From positions 186,001 through 250,000 of the forward strand of contig NC_064042.1 of NCBI RefSeq assembly GCF_932526225.1: a stretch of DNA of 64,000 nucleotides, in the 5' to 3' direction. The notes under the pieces were generated by a model. That model was not told the DNA's origin and ran no database searches. It was given only the letters and a program-made list of their open reading frames with translations. The DNA comes from Nematostella vectensis. Taxonomy: Eukaryota > Cnidaria > Anthozoa > Actiniaria > Edwardsiidae. The number at the start of each line of letters is the position of its first letter. The stretch's first letter is position 1. The position numbers and the translations under genes were made by a program. Shown here piece by piece: positions 53,701-63,245 of the stretch.

Positions 53701-56700
53701 ACTTATTACCAGCTTGCATGGGGATGAGAGTGTAGCCGTGAGGAGAAGATAGGACTTGGAGGAGGAGAGCTCTGGTAGTGTTGCTGGACAATACTCGTAA
53801 GATGCTTCCTAGAGGTAAACAAAAGTTTAATATTGGCATGATTAGAGCTAGCATGGTCTTGTTGTCATCAGTTTTGAGTCACCAAAATCGAAAAAAAAAA
53901 ATCATATCCAGTCTAATCCTACTCAAAGAACATCCACTTTGTTATCAGTTTCATAGCCCTAAAAGCAACATTCTTTGTAAACTCTGGGAGTTTAAACCTA
54001 CTTTAAAAAGGCATCCTTGTTAACACAGCAGTGGAAGCACAGGTGGCCTAGTGTGTTAGCTTGTCAGCCTCTCACCACAGGTGACCCAGTGTGTTAGCAT
54101 GTCAGCATATGGGGCCTCTCACCACTGTGACCCAGTGTGTTAGCATGTCAGCATATGGGGCCTCTCACCACAGGTGACCCAGTGTGTTAGCATGTCAGCA
54201 TATGGGGCCTCTCACCACTGTGACCCAGTGTGTTAGCATGTCAGCATATGGGGCCTCTCACCACTGTGACCCAGTGTGTTAGCATGTCAGCATATGGGGC
54301 CTCTCACCACAGGTGACCCAGTGTGTTAGCATGTCAGCATATGGGGCCTCTCACCACTGTGACCCAGTGTGTTAGCATGTCAGCATATGGGGCCTCTCAC
54401 CACTGTGACCCAGTGTGTTAGCATGTCAGCATATGGGGCCTCTCACCACAGGTGACCCAGTGTGTTAGCATGTCAGCATATGGGGCCTCTCACCACTGTG
54501 GCCCAGTGTGTTAGCATGTCAGCATATGGGGCCTCTCACCACTGTGGCCCAGTGTGTTAGCATGTCAGCATATGGGGCCTCTCACCACTGTGGCCCAGTG
54601 TGTTAGCATGTCAGCATATGGGGCCTCTCACCACAGGTGGCCCAGTGTGTTAGCATGTCAGCATATGGGGCCTCTCACCACTGTGGCCCAGTGTGTTAGC
54701 ATGTCAGCATATGGGGCCTCTCACCACTGTGGCCCAGTGTGTTAGCATGTCAGCATATGGGGCCTCTCACCACAGGTGGCCTATTGTGTTAGCGTGTCAG
54801 CCTCTCACCACTGTGACCCAGGTTCGAATCCTGACTCAAACTGTTTGTTTTATTCTGGATGCCTGCCTTGACTCGAATTTGTGTCACAAGTAAGTTGGAG
54901 TTATTCTTGCATGTTTCTAAGCTTCATTGATAAGGACACTAAACTGGAGGTCCATTCGAGCTGTACTACACTAACTTGAACAGAAGGGACTAAAAAAAGA
55001 ACCACTAAGGACGCAATAAACCCTCTGGCAGTGACCACCCCCGGTGACAGTGCTTGCAATGCCTACTAACAATACACTCAAGGGGGTACTTGATTTGGAG
55101 CCTAGCTCTGTTGTACCTTCTGCACCAGTATAACTGGTGGAAATTGAATAAATAAAGTAATCAATAAATAAATAAATAATATAAAAAATCAAGACTCACT
55201 TTAGAGTTTTGTGGGCTAAAACAGTCTCCAAGGTAACAGGTTTATTTATGGTATCCTAATATTAGGCAACCAAGTCTTTAGGCAAACTTACACTAGGCAT
55301 CCTTGTCAGGCAAGTTTGTATCAGAAGTACAGTTTTCTAGTGTAATCTAAAATCTGACCTACCATATCAAACAAGACAGGGGTTGAGGGGGCACTAACAT
55401 TGCCAAGCCCCCCTGCTCCCCTAGCGTCCCGTTGCTGCTGCACCCTCTCCAGCATTCCTTTCATGCGCATCTTCTTCTCCTTCAGCTCCTCATGCTGAAG
55501 CTGCTCTGCATGCTTCTTGGCCGCCTCCTCCCTATGTTGATCATCAACCCTCTCCTTGAGTTCCGCCCTGTCCTCACGACTTACACTACTAAAAGCACCC
55601 TCTATCACAGCTCCGTTCACAAGAGATGCAATAACAGGTTCTGCATTCACACCAATGCTCTTGGTCACTGTTTGTTTACTACACTTGGATTCTTTTTCTT
55701 CATTCAAAATCATCTTTTTTTGTTCCTCATTGACATTGTTTTGAATAATATCACCTTCCTTAGTTTCTACACCCCAAGCATTCTTCACTACTGGTTTCCT
55801 ATCACTTGTGTTAGATAGAGCTTTAGGTTTTTCTACCAGTTCCGAAACTTTCCCAAAATTGTCAACACTTTGCATTTCAACATCTTCAGTAACATCTTTT
55901 TTAGTCTTTTGTTTTTTTATAGTCATATTGTCCTCCACTTTGTCAGACTGTTCTTTAACCAAAGTTGATTGTTCTTCCAAAAAATCAGGCTTTGGTCTGC
56001 GATGTTTATTGTTAACTGAAGGGGCGTGGCTGGATTGGTGTATATCTCCATTGACACATGTCGCCGTATTTGTGCCATGCTTTTGTTTATCTGGGGAGGT
56101 TTTTGTATGTCTGATAACCTGCAGAGGCTGTGCAGTACGTGGGGATTCCATCTTCTGTCTGCCTTGCAATACCTTGGGTTCTAGAAGCCCTGCTTTAAAC
56201 TTTCTCCGCTGCTCATGCCAAGATGCCATGTCCTCATCTTCTGAGCCACTTGATGAGGAGCTAAAGAACAGGAACCACAATCAATTCATTCTGGTCATAA
56301 AATGGCTGAGACATGTATTTTCATAGTATACTTTTAAGATCATGCAATGACACAACATAAAATCTTGGTGAATTTGTGCCTTATCTTAAAAAAACCTTGA
56401 AAAACATTGTTTTCATTAATTGTTTTCCTGTTGTGTGAAGCAAAATTAGAAAAATACCTAAAACTAATGCAATTTTCTCTGCCATCATCACTAAGGTAAT
56501 TGTTAAAGGAATTTTTGATGAGATTTGAAGAACTTGACGTGTAATCTTGAGCTCCACTCACACTCTTCTCAACAAGGTCTCACTTGGATGTCAGCACAAC
56601 ACATGGTATAAGCCAGCCAAAGTGACAAGATATTCAACGGCTTGCCTTTCAACAAGCATACTTGTCCAATACTCTGACAAACACTTGGATGTCAGCACAA

Positions 56701-59700
56701 CACATGGTATAAGCCAGCCCAAGTGAGTCATTTGACAAGATATTCAACGGTTGCCTTTCAACAAGCATACTTGTCCAATACTCTGACAAACACTTGGATG
56801 TCAGCACAACACATGGTATAAGCCAGCCCAAGTGAGTCATTTGACAAGATATTTAATGGCTTGCCTTTCAACAAGCATACTAGTCCAATACTCTGACAAA
56901 TGTGTGCATGGCACTGCTCCCTTCCATTGTTTTACCTTGTTCTCTAACACGCTCCAGTGGCCTCAATTATTTCAGACAATGGCATGCATAAATTTGGACA
57001 ACTGACACATTTATGCAATGGATTACATTTGACCAGTTCTTACATTTGTTGAGCCAAAGCTTGCATTTGATCAGTTCTTACCAGTGCTGTGATAGTGACT
57101 GCACTTGTAATATTGATGACCTAGCAAAGATGTGAAAAAAACCTTGCAGGCTTACCTATCCACGTCATTGGCAAGAACTTTCTGCATAGATTTATAGAAC
57201 AAAGGGGGTGATCCTCTGACCTGAAAATAAATAAAATATGATCATTTATCACTAGATCAGAGAAAGAAGAGCAAACATAGCGTAAAAGAACTTACCCAAG
57301 TTCAAACAGAAATAACAGAATAACAGAATACACTACATAAGAAAATACCTTATTATAATAGAGCCTTTTTGAAATGTCAGGAGTGTATTTTCAAATTGTC
57401 AGCTCACCTGACAAAATTTACCTCAGGTACAGGGAAGTGCCTGTGAGCAGGCAAGTGTAAAACTCTTACCCTTCTTGATCTACCTAGAGCAGTAGTAGTC
57501 TTGTCCCAATAGGTTCAATTTTTTCAGGGCACCTTATCAGATAAGGTATAGTACAATCAGCAACCTTATTACCGGTAAGAGTATTGCTGGTTAGAATATT
57601 GCAAGAAAGAATATTGCCAGTAAGATTATTGCCGGTAAGAGGATTGCCTGTAAGATAATTGCCAGTAAGATTATAGCTAGTAAGATTATTGCTGGTAAGG
57701 GTATTGCTGGTAAGATTATTGCCGGTAAGATTACTACCGGTAAGATTATTGCCGGTAAGAGGATTGCCTGTAAGATAATTGCCAGTAAGATGATAGCTAG
57801 TAAGATTATTGCTGGTAAGGGTATTGCCGGTAAGATTATTGCCGGTAAGATTATTGCCGGTAAGATTATTGCAGGTAAGAGTATTTCAGGTAAGATTATA
57901 GCCGGTAAGATTAAAGCCAGTAAGATTATTGCCGGTAAGATTATTGCCAGTAAGATTAGAGCTGGTAAGATTATTGCCAGTAAGAGTATTGCCGGTAAGA
58001 GTATTGCCAGTAAAATTATTGCGAGTAAGATAATTGTCGGTAAGATTATTGCTGGTAAGATTATTGCCAATAAGGTTATTGCCAGTAAGATTATTGCCGG
58101 AAGAGTATGAGAGCTTACCTTTTCTGGACTCCTGTCACCATATTGATCAGCACGCAAGTCAAGCCGCCTTGTGTCACTTCTCTCATTCAGGGTACTTGGA
58201 AGACTCACTCCAATAGAGGCGGTCCCCAGCATTGCCATTATGCCCCTCTCGTTACTTAACAAACTGGATTGAGAAGACAGGGGCTCTGTCCCAACACTAG
58301 AGTCCTGCATCACACCGGATTGTCTAGGTGTTGGAATGATGGGGCTGTCTGGGATAGCCACTGCTTCCTCTGATTGCTTCTCACTCAGAGTAACTAGCTG
58401 CTGCATGAGTTCATCACTGCTGTTACTAGTGTCAGACTCGGCCCCTGAGTCTACATTGTTGTTGTTCAGTTCAAAAAGGTCTGTCTGTGGGGATACTGAA
58501 ACTTCATTCAACCTTCTTAGGACTGCATCAAAGTTTATGTCTTCCAGTTGGGACAGTAAATGTACAGGTGGGTCTAATGGGTCCCCTGTGGACCTGCTAA
58601 TGGTAGCACAGTCTTCAGTTATCACAGGGGAATTGGTATCTGAAGCAGACTCTGTGATTTTGGATTGGCACTTTTTTTCCAATATGACAAAATCTTCTTC
58701 TGTCACTGGCGTATCATCTTCAAAGCTTATCTGCAAAATCATAGAGACAATGTCATGTCAGGATTGGGTAGACCATGTTTTTAAACAGCAAAACCATGTA
58801 GGCAAAAGCTCTTTGATTAGTAATAGTTTTAGTACTAAAGGCTTTAATAAAAGAAAAGCTAAGCTTGTGAGTCTTTATGAAAACACAAATTGTGGCTGGA
58901 CCATTAACCAGAGAGCTCCGTCTCTATGCACTTGCCCCAGTTTTGTCAAGGCATATCAAGATTGGGCTATTTTTTAGGTAGCACATTATACCATGTTTAT
59001 CAGAGAGCCTTGTCTTTATGCGCTTGCCTCTGTTCTGTCATGGCATATCAAAATTGGGCTATTTTTAGGTAGCTCATTATACCATGGTTACAAGAGAGCC
59101 TCATTTCTATGCGCTTGCCTCTGTTCCGTCATGGGATATCAAAATTGGGCTATTTTTAGGTAGCACATTATAGCATGGTGTCAGAGAGCCTTGTCTTTTT
59201 GTGCTTGCCTGTTCCGTCATGGCATATCAAAATTGGGCTATTTTTAGGTCGCACATTATACCACGGTTACCAGAGAGCCTCGTCTCTATACGCTTGCACC
59301 AGTTACATCATTGCATATCAAAATTGGGCTATTTTTACGTACAGCACATTATAGCATGGTATCAGAGAGCCTCATCTCTATGTGCTTGCCACAGTTCCAT
59401 CATGGCATAGCGAAATTGGGTTATTCTTAGGTAGTACATTATACCCTGGTTACCTGAGATGTGTCTGAGTATGAACTTTTGTGTCCTATGCTACCCACTG
59501 CCGACAATCCACTATCAGGGGACCTGTAGTCCTTGACAGTCATCTCTGCATTAACAGCATTGTCAAAAATCTTGTCATCTATAGTGCCAGGAGAATCATC
59601 CTTGTCAACAGACTCTGTTGCTAGAGATGATATGGGCGTAAGCACACCAGTTCGGCTGAATATCTGTGGCTCTTCACTGTCACTACTTGCCTAGGAATAT

Positions 59701-62371
59701 GAACAAATAAATAAATAATAAATATTGTTGATATATATAGCCCTTTCTAGCATGACAAGATGAACGAAAGTGCTTCACATTTAAAATCCACACAAGCTTC
59801 TAGCAAACTCACATATGTTTAACAAGTCAAATTCAGCGCCAAGAAACAGAAAGATACTATCAATGTCTCAACCAGGAATCGAACTCGTTTTAGCAGAGGT
59901 GAGAGGCCCCATATGCTGATGCAATAACACAGTCAGACACCCATGATTCCGGTGATATTATCATCTTTCAAGCAAGACTGCTTAGCAGTAGCCTACGTGT
60001 ATCCACTTGTAGTGTCTTCTGATGCCAATATAATAAATTTAAATAAATTAATTTAGATAGCAGTGCATGGGTTTTCTTTTATTCAGCACCCGAAACACGT
60101 TCAGGTTTTGTCCTGCAAAGCAAACTTTCCAACATCGCCCTATAATGCTGCTACTTTAAAAGTGCACATTCCTTTATTTTAATTCTGCTAATGTATACCT
60201 GCATTCTTTGTATAAGGGGGTAATTGAGAAAGATTACGAACGGTATCTCGTGGATAGCAAGCACTCCTCGACATTCAGCGTTCGAAATGAACTTGAGCAT
60301 TTAGATTTTTGTGTACACAACACAAGCGTGTACATATGCAGGAGTTGCCGTGATCTGATGCTGAAAAGGAGGAATTTGGTTAAAAAAAACCTAGCCTTTT
60401 TGGATAGAACTTTGGAAAATAACTAAAATAGCGGAATTGCTTGGTAAATGAAGACTTCCCGTAGCCAGTAGGAAGGCTCACAAAGACATCAACATCATCA
60501 TTCAAAAAAGCAGAGATAGCCTTCTCTTGTTCTTTGTGTGGTTTTTCTATTACAAATAAGGTTGACACATCTTCTAAGGCTGAACTTAGGACAGATTTAT
60601 TGCAAATAGGTGGTAGAGTCGCAGTGTTTTTTCTCCATAAAAGCTTGATAAACCCACAGCGGGAACCCAAAATTTAAACTTCTGATCTGAGCCAATCAAA
60701 ATATCCAAGAGAATTTACTATGTGGCCAATAAGAGGCTATTATAGCTTTTCCTGCTATAGCCAAGACGTCATGAAACACGATTACTACTGCCATCGCGTA
60801 GATGCCACAAGAGGATATTTTCGCAATTCAGCAAGTACACGAAAATAGGCTACTTAGCAGCTGCTCTAAGTGCCATGTCACCTTTCATACAAGAAGCTGC
60901 TGTAAAATGAACCCATTCCTTTCCCCATCGTTAAGTGTATTTTATAAGCCAAATGCTATAAGCCTATCAAAGTTTAAAGGACATGATGCAACAACATTGC
61001 AAATGAGCACTAAGTGATAATAAAGAAGCCATGATTTTGTAAACTAAAGAAACTTTCTAGAATTTCGGACTATTTTTTCCTATCTAATACACTTAAATAC
61101 AGAGAGCCTAAAATGCAGACTTCCAAGGTTTTGGCTTTTTCCATAAATTTTCCTTAAAAATCTTTGCATTATAAGGTTGAGCCAAATTTCAATGACACTT
61201 ACAAAAATTACAAAAGTTTGCATCAAAATTCAAAGTGTAGAGACTATGTAGGATTGTGTGAGACCAGTTGAAGTACAGCTTCCATATTTGCTCCACATGT
61301 ATTGAATTTATTTAGACTCATGGTATAATCATAAAATGAAGAGAAAAGAATGTAGTTAATGAGAGTTTTTTATTAATATGCCAAGGATGCAGCAAGTAAT
61401 ATATTTTAGGGAAGAGTCATACATTTACTTATCCTATCCACTCTCTTAGTTGGTGTAAGTCATTTTGATAGCCACAAGTAAATTTGTTGTGATGAATGCC
61501 ACTCTACTAGATTGTCAAACTGCTAAAAAAATCTGAACAAATCAAAGAAGCAACAGTGAATTGTGCTCTTGCTTGTAAAAAGAAAACCTCTCAACTTAGG
61601 CCCTGTACCCATGTTTCCGTTTTGGTTTGAAAAGGTAACCTTTTTGTTACAGAAACAGGTATCGTCCACACATAAATGTGGAAAAGATGACTGTAAACAA
61701 TACAATTTGAAAACAATCCCCAGAGTGGGACAATTTTAAAACAATACACAAACAAAGAAAAAAAAATTCAGTTATCTGTTGTATAAAGCCTTTAAAGATT
61801 TGTTTACTATATATTTATCAATAAACTGATATATCTATTACTAAATTCTAGATTTAAATTTTATTTAATATTAAACTTATAGTTAAGTGATTGTTTAGAG
61901 CAATAAGTTAATTACTTATATTCTTTTTCAATCATATATTAAGCTCATTATCTCTATTAATTTATAATGCAGAACAATTTACACAAATCTAGTACTTTGG
62001 TCTCTTAAAAAGTTTTAGATGAGTTATGACATTCGACAAAATTATGCAGCCAAGAACTGATGAAAGACAGGCAAAACAAAAGAAAACTGACAACAAGCAA
62101 AGCATTGATGATAGCGTTTAAGCAAAGACGTCACAAAAATAAACTATCACTTTAAAAGCTAAATACGCCTAGTATCCCTATGCAATCATTATTTCATTCA
62201 GGACATTACCTCTGAGGCACTATCAAAGTCAAGTTGAGGTATATTCGCATTAACTTCAGCAAAAATTCCGTCCAAAACAGGCTTCAGACCAGATGAAACT
62301 AGGACTTGTCGGCCGGTCCCGTTTTCTGTTGTAATAAGCACTTCAGTTTCACTATCACTGCTAGAATCCAT
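38643..62371 (-). CDS. DNAAF8: Dynein axonemal assembly factor 8-like protein with tandem NDK-like folds
   Basis: Exons: 62371-62210, 59690-59454, 58730-58119, 57220-57156, 56260-55363, 53808-53061, 52779-52046, 51315-51085, 50543-49761, 48646-48466, 47671-47577, 47182-46835, 46454-46369, 46198-46129, 38714-38643. Total 5322 nt, 1773 aa, all phases agreeing. The acidic N-terminus (IPQLDFDSASE, EEPQIFSRTG) resembles vertebrate DNAAF8 (C16orf71), a factor for outer-dynein-arm handling in cilia. Residues about 590-640 form a charged coil. From about residue 800 there are roughly five NDK-like folds, seen from halves such as LCVVKPDAVPRHVGKVLRRL, HLTSGPVLALSLLRENAVGK and ARRLLVCFFDQL. The NDK active-site His is replaced in the two best preserved places (YCPRN, IYASP), so most units are probably non-catalytic. 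The weakest donor is exon 9 (GTTAGG). Exon 13 could start at a second AG. The gene symbol is an inference. Confidence 0.72.
38715..45914. repeat. 7.2 kb minisatellite, 42-bp unit, about 170 copies
   Basis: The plus-strand unit is AGAACTACTATGCCTAGAGA followed by AAGAGACACCGAGTTATACA and AG. Variants of 40 and 38 bp lose GA dinucleotides in the GAGAAAGAGA tract; TATG/TATA/CGATA and CAAG/CATG variants mark sub-blocks. Because 42 is a multiple of three, long ORFs appear on both strands (KRTTMPRERDTELY and LLYNSVSLSLGIVV types); frames break wherever 40-bp units occur, so they are not genes. On the minus (transcribed) strand each unit has GTGTCTCTTTCTCTAG then GC, matching the true exon 15 acceptor at the left edge. 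Confidence 0.97.
45915..46128. other. DNAAF8 intron 14, unique 5' part
   Basis: Short unique sequence between the exon 14 donor (GTAACG) and the array, with a C run near 46098. Nothing else recognised. Confidence 0.5.
46419..46598 (-). repeat. 95-bp duplication of the DNAAF8 exon 13 acceptor
   Basis: AGCCATCACGAGACATGGAC begins at 46419 and again at about 46514, followed in both by CCTGCTGCAACTGGT(A/T)GGC and a GAGGCAAGGGGAGGGAG tail. On the minus strand both copies contain GTACCGTTTAG then GCC(T/A)ACCAGTTGCAGCAGG. The downstream copy (46454) leads into the full exon; the upstream copy leads into pyrimidine-rich repeat. Confidence 0.9.
47183..47576. other. DNAAF8 intron 11
   Basis: Unique AT-rich intron between exons 11 and 12, with no recognised feature. 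Confidence 0.5.
47700..48520 (-). repeat. 85-bp array, about 9-10 copies, of DNAAF8 exon 10 end plus donor
   Basis: On the minus strand the exon 10 end reads GGCTCATACGGCACGGACCG, then GATACGGAACGCGATTTACG and GTAAGTAGCAGC. The same block, with its GTAAGTAGC, recurs with donors near 48465, 48380, 48295, 48210, 48125, 48040 and 47966 (spacing 85, once 74), then decays leftward to about 47700. Three copies have ACC instead of ACG before GTAAG. 85 is not a multiple of three. Confidence 0.93.
48660..49760. other. DNAAF8 intron 9
   Basis: AT-rich intron with A and T homopolymers near 48735 and 48762, and a purine-rich stretch. Several AATAAA-like words occur near 49250-49560. No RNA gene or ORF recognised. 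Confidence 0.5.
50890..51065. repeat. Irregular CAACTGTCACGC simple repeat
   Basis: About a dozen degenerate copies of CAACTGTCACGCCAACGTCA-type words in DNAAF8 intron 8, ending 20 bp beyond the exon 8 donor. Confidence 0.75.
51312..51645 (-). repeat. ~41-75-bp array touching the DNAAF8 exon 8 acceptor
   Basis: The block GGAGCTAATCACAGACAAGA then CGAGATATCAGTACGGG occurs at 51312 and again 75 bp on. Five shorter copies (GACAGAGAAGACAAGATATC then AGTACGGGACAAGGGTAACAT) follow at about 41-bp spacing. On the minus strand the first two copies end CTGTGATTAG then CTCCT, the exon 8 acceptor (51315) and its duplicate (51390). Use of the duplicate gives 25 extra in-frame codons that end in TAG. Confidence 0.85.
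51646..52045. other. DNAAF8 intron 7, unique part
   Basis: AT-rich intron with no recognised feature. Confidence 0.4.
54040..54810 (+). repeat. ~48-bp array derived from a tRNA-like SINE head, about 15 copies
   Basis: The unit contains GACCCAGTGTGTTAGCATGT then CAGCATATGGGGCCTCTCAC. The flanks show its origin. The left flank is GGTGGCCTAGTGTGTTAGCT (A-box-like). The right flank, after the last copy, reads GTGACCCAGGTTCGAATCCT, with a perfect B box GGTTCGAATCC (about 54821). So the inner part of a tRNA-derived SINE has expanded in DNAAF8 intron 5. Confidence 0.85.
54880..55362. other. DNAAF8 intron 5, unique part
   Basis: AT-rich intron including an AATAAATA tract near 55150-55180. No recognised feature. 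Confidence 0.4.
56578..56900. repeat. ~110-bp tandem repeat, 3 copies
   Basis: CACTTGGATGTCAGCACAAC followed by ACATGGTATAAGCCAGCC and CTTTCAACAAGCATACTTGT repeats three times in DNAAF8 intron 4; the first copy lacks a GAGTCATT segment. It is not at a splice site. Confidence 0.9.
57585..58105. repeat. 15-bp degenerate array (GCCGGTAAGATTATT), about 35 copies
   Basis: Copies of GCCGGTAAGATTATT and GCCAGTAAGATTATT in DNAAF8 intron 3, with a larger repeated block (57639-57700 resembles 57760-57820). The array begins about 15 bases after the exon 3 donor on the minus strand. The minus-strand hydrophobic frame (ILPAIIL type) is read-through from exon 3 into this intron, not a membrane protein. 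Confidence 0.92.
58905..59453 (-). repeat. ~88-bp array, about 6 copies, including the DNAAF8 exon 2 donor region
   Basis: The plus-strand unit contains GCATATCAAAATTGGGCTAT, TTTTAGGTAGCACATTATAC and CATGGTTACCAGAGAGCC. On the minus strand three copies read CTCTGGTAACCATGG or similar. The authentic exon 2 end is CATCTCAG/GTAACCAGGGTATAATG (donor at 59453), directly continuous with the array. Two copies have GATACC in place of GTAACC and so lost the GT. Confidence 0.85.
59864..59945 (-). repeat. Second copy of the tRNA-like SINE
   Basis: Minus strand: GTGTTATTGCATCAGCATAT, then GGGGCCTCTCACC and, about 25 bases on, GAGTTCGATTCCTGG (B box). The CAGCATATGGGGCCTCTCAC core is identical to the unit of the 48-bp array at 54040. 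It lies in DNAAF8 intron 1 and is a single, non-expanded copy. Confidence 0.75.
60210..60426 (+). pseudogene. Exon-like fragment with CxxC motif, unknown mobile gene
   Basis: Open frame GVIEKDYERYLVDSKHSSTF then SVRNELEHLDFCVHNTSVYI, CRSCRDLMLKRRNL and a stop. The C-x2-C pair and the basic helix suggest a nucleic-acid-binding fragment. I do not recognise the family. There is no nearby partner exon on this strand. It meets a helicase-like fragment tail to tail. Confidence 0.4.
60380..60665 (-). pseudogene. RecQ-like helicase fragment (Walker A only)
   Basis: The minus-strand frame has EKPHKEQEKAISAFLNDDVD then VFVSLPTGYGKSS, a helicase motif Q-like region plus Walker A of the RecQ/DEAD type. 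Similarity stops right after GKS, and the frame runs into sequence overlapping the end of the plus-strand fragment. There is no further helicase motif in the window. It is a truncated copy in DNAAF8 intron 1. Confidence 0.6.
60670..62200. other. DNAAF8 intron 1, remaining part
   Basis: AT-rich, especially 61740-61980. A short ORF at 60802-61017 with CSKCHVTFHTRSCC is cysteine-rich but too short to place. No RNA gene seen. Confidence 0.4.
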
Positions 62372-62729
62372 AGCTGTAAGCAATTATGAGCTCATCCTAG
62401 TTCCATGCTGTAGTTGAGAGCGGAAACTGTGAGTTTCGGGAATAAATGTCGTCGTGTCTTTCTTCATGTTTTCCAATCTGACGCCATTTTTTCTCCATGG
62501 CACCAGCATTCGCGCCCAGTCTCTTTTAAGAGAATTAAATTGGAGATATCACGTGATCAACAAATCTGTTCCGGTTCCGCTTGGGATTGACTACGGTCAG
62601 GAGAACACTTGCTATCAGGCGCCAAACGTTTCAAAAAATTCATTTTCGCACTATAGTATCAATTTGCAAATCAAGTCATGCCAAACTATCCGTGCAACTA
62701 TTAAATAATCATTGCAAGTATACAAATTC
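62372..62729. promoter_or_regulatory. Upstream region of DNAAF8
   Basis: Directly 5' of the DNAAF8 start. I cannot identify a TATA box or initiator with confidence. Bounded upstream by a short tandem repeat. Confidence 0.3.
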
Positions 62730-62915
62730 ACAAGAGTATGCAAAAAAACTTTGCTAGTAAGTAAAGATTCCGTGAGTATACAAAATCCATGCAAGTATAC
62801 AAAATCCATGCAAGTATACAAAATCCATGCAAGTACAAAATCCATGCAAGTATAAAAAATCCATGCAAGTATAAAAAAATCTATGCAAGTATAAAAAAAT
62901 CCATGCAAGTATACT
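62730..62915. repeat. 17-21-bp repeat (AAATCCATGCAAGTATA), about 9 copies
   Basis: Degenerate copies of CCATGCAAGTATACAAAAT, the inner ones nearly identical. Each contains ATGCAAG, close to an octamer ATGCAAAT, but that is probably chance. About 360 bp upstream of the DNAAF8 start. Confidence 0.85.
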
Positions 62916-63171
62916 GTTTTTCACACACATATTATTCTCAAAATCTTACTTAACTTTATTCTGTATGTTCTACCTGTATGTTTATACAAAAAAGCTTTAT
63001 CCTGCATGACAATGGGACTTTGCCTAGTTATTGCATGGATGATGTTATGATGAGATTTACATTATATATTTTTTAAGAATAAGATCTTCATAGCTTTATA
63101 TTTTCGGTTGACAAAACTTACAGTACCCATGCATTGAAAGTAAACAGATTGGCTATAAAACAATCTCTTAC

Positions 63172-63245
63172 TAATGCACCACGTGCCAACCCATCCCCAA
63201 CGGGGAGGTGGTGCGGGTTACAATTGCCTGTCGGTGCATTAGGCC
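63172..63245. mobile_element. Short hairpin element (MITE-like)
   Basis: CTAATGCACC at the left pairs with GGTGCATTAG at the right; an inner hairpin CATCCCCAACGGGGAGGTG sits between. About 74 bp in total. No coding capacity. Confidence 0.5.

Noticed and set aside
54780-54850. Functional tRNA gene with perfect B box
   Set aside because: No paired acceptor stem and no clear anticodon arm; adjoining SINE-derived array explains it.
57591-58110. Hydrophobic LPAIIL-type protein, possible membrane protein
   Set aside because: Read-through of exon 3 into an intronic 15-bp repeat; a good GTAAGC donor precedes it.
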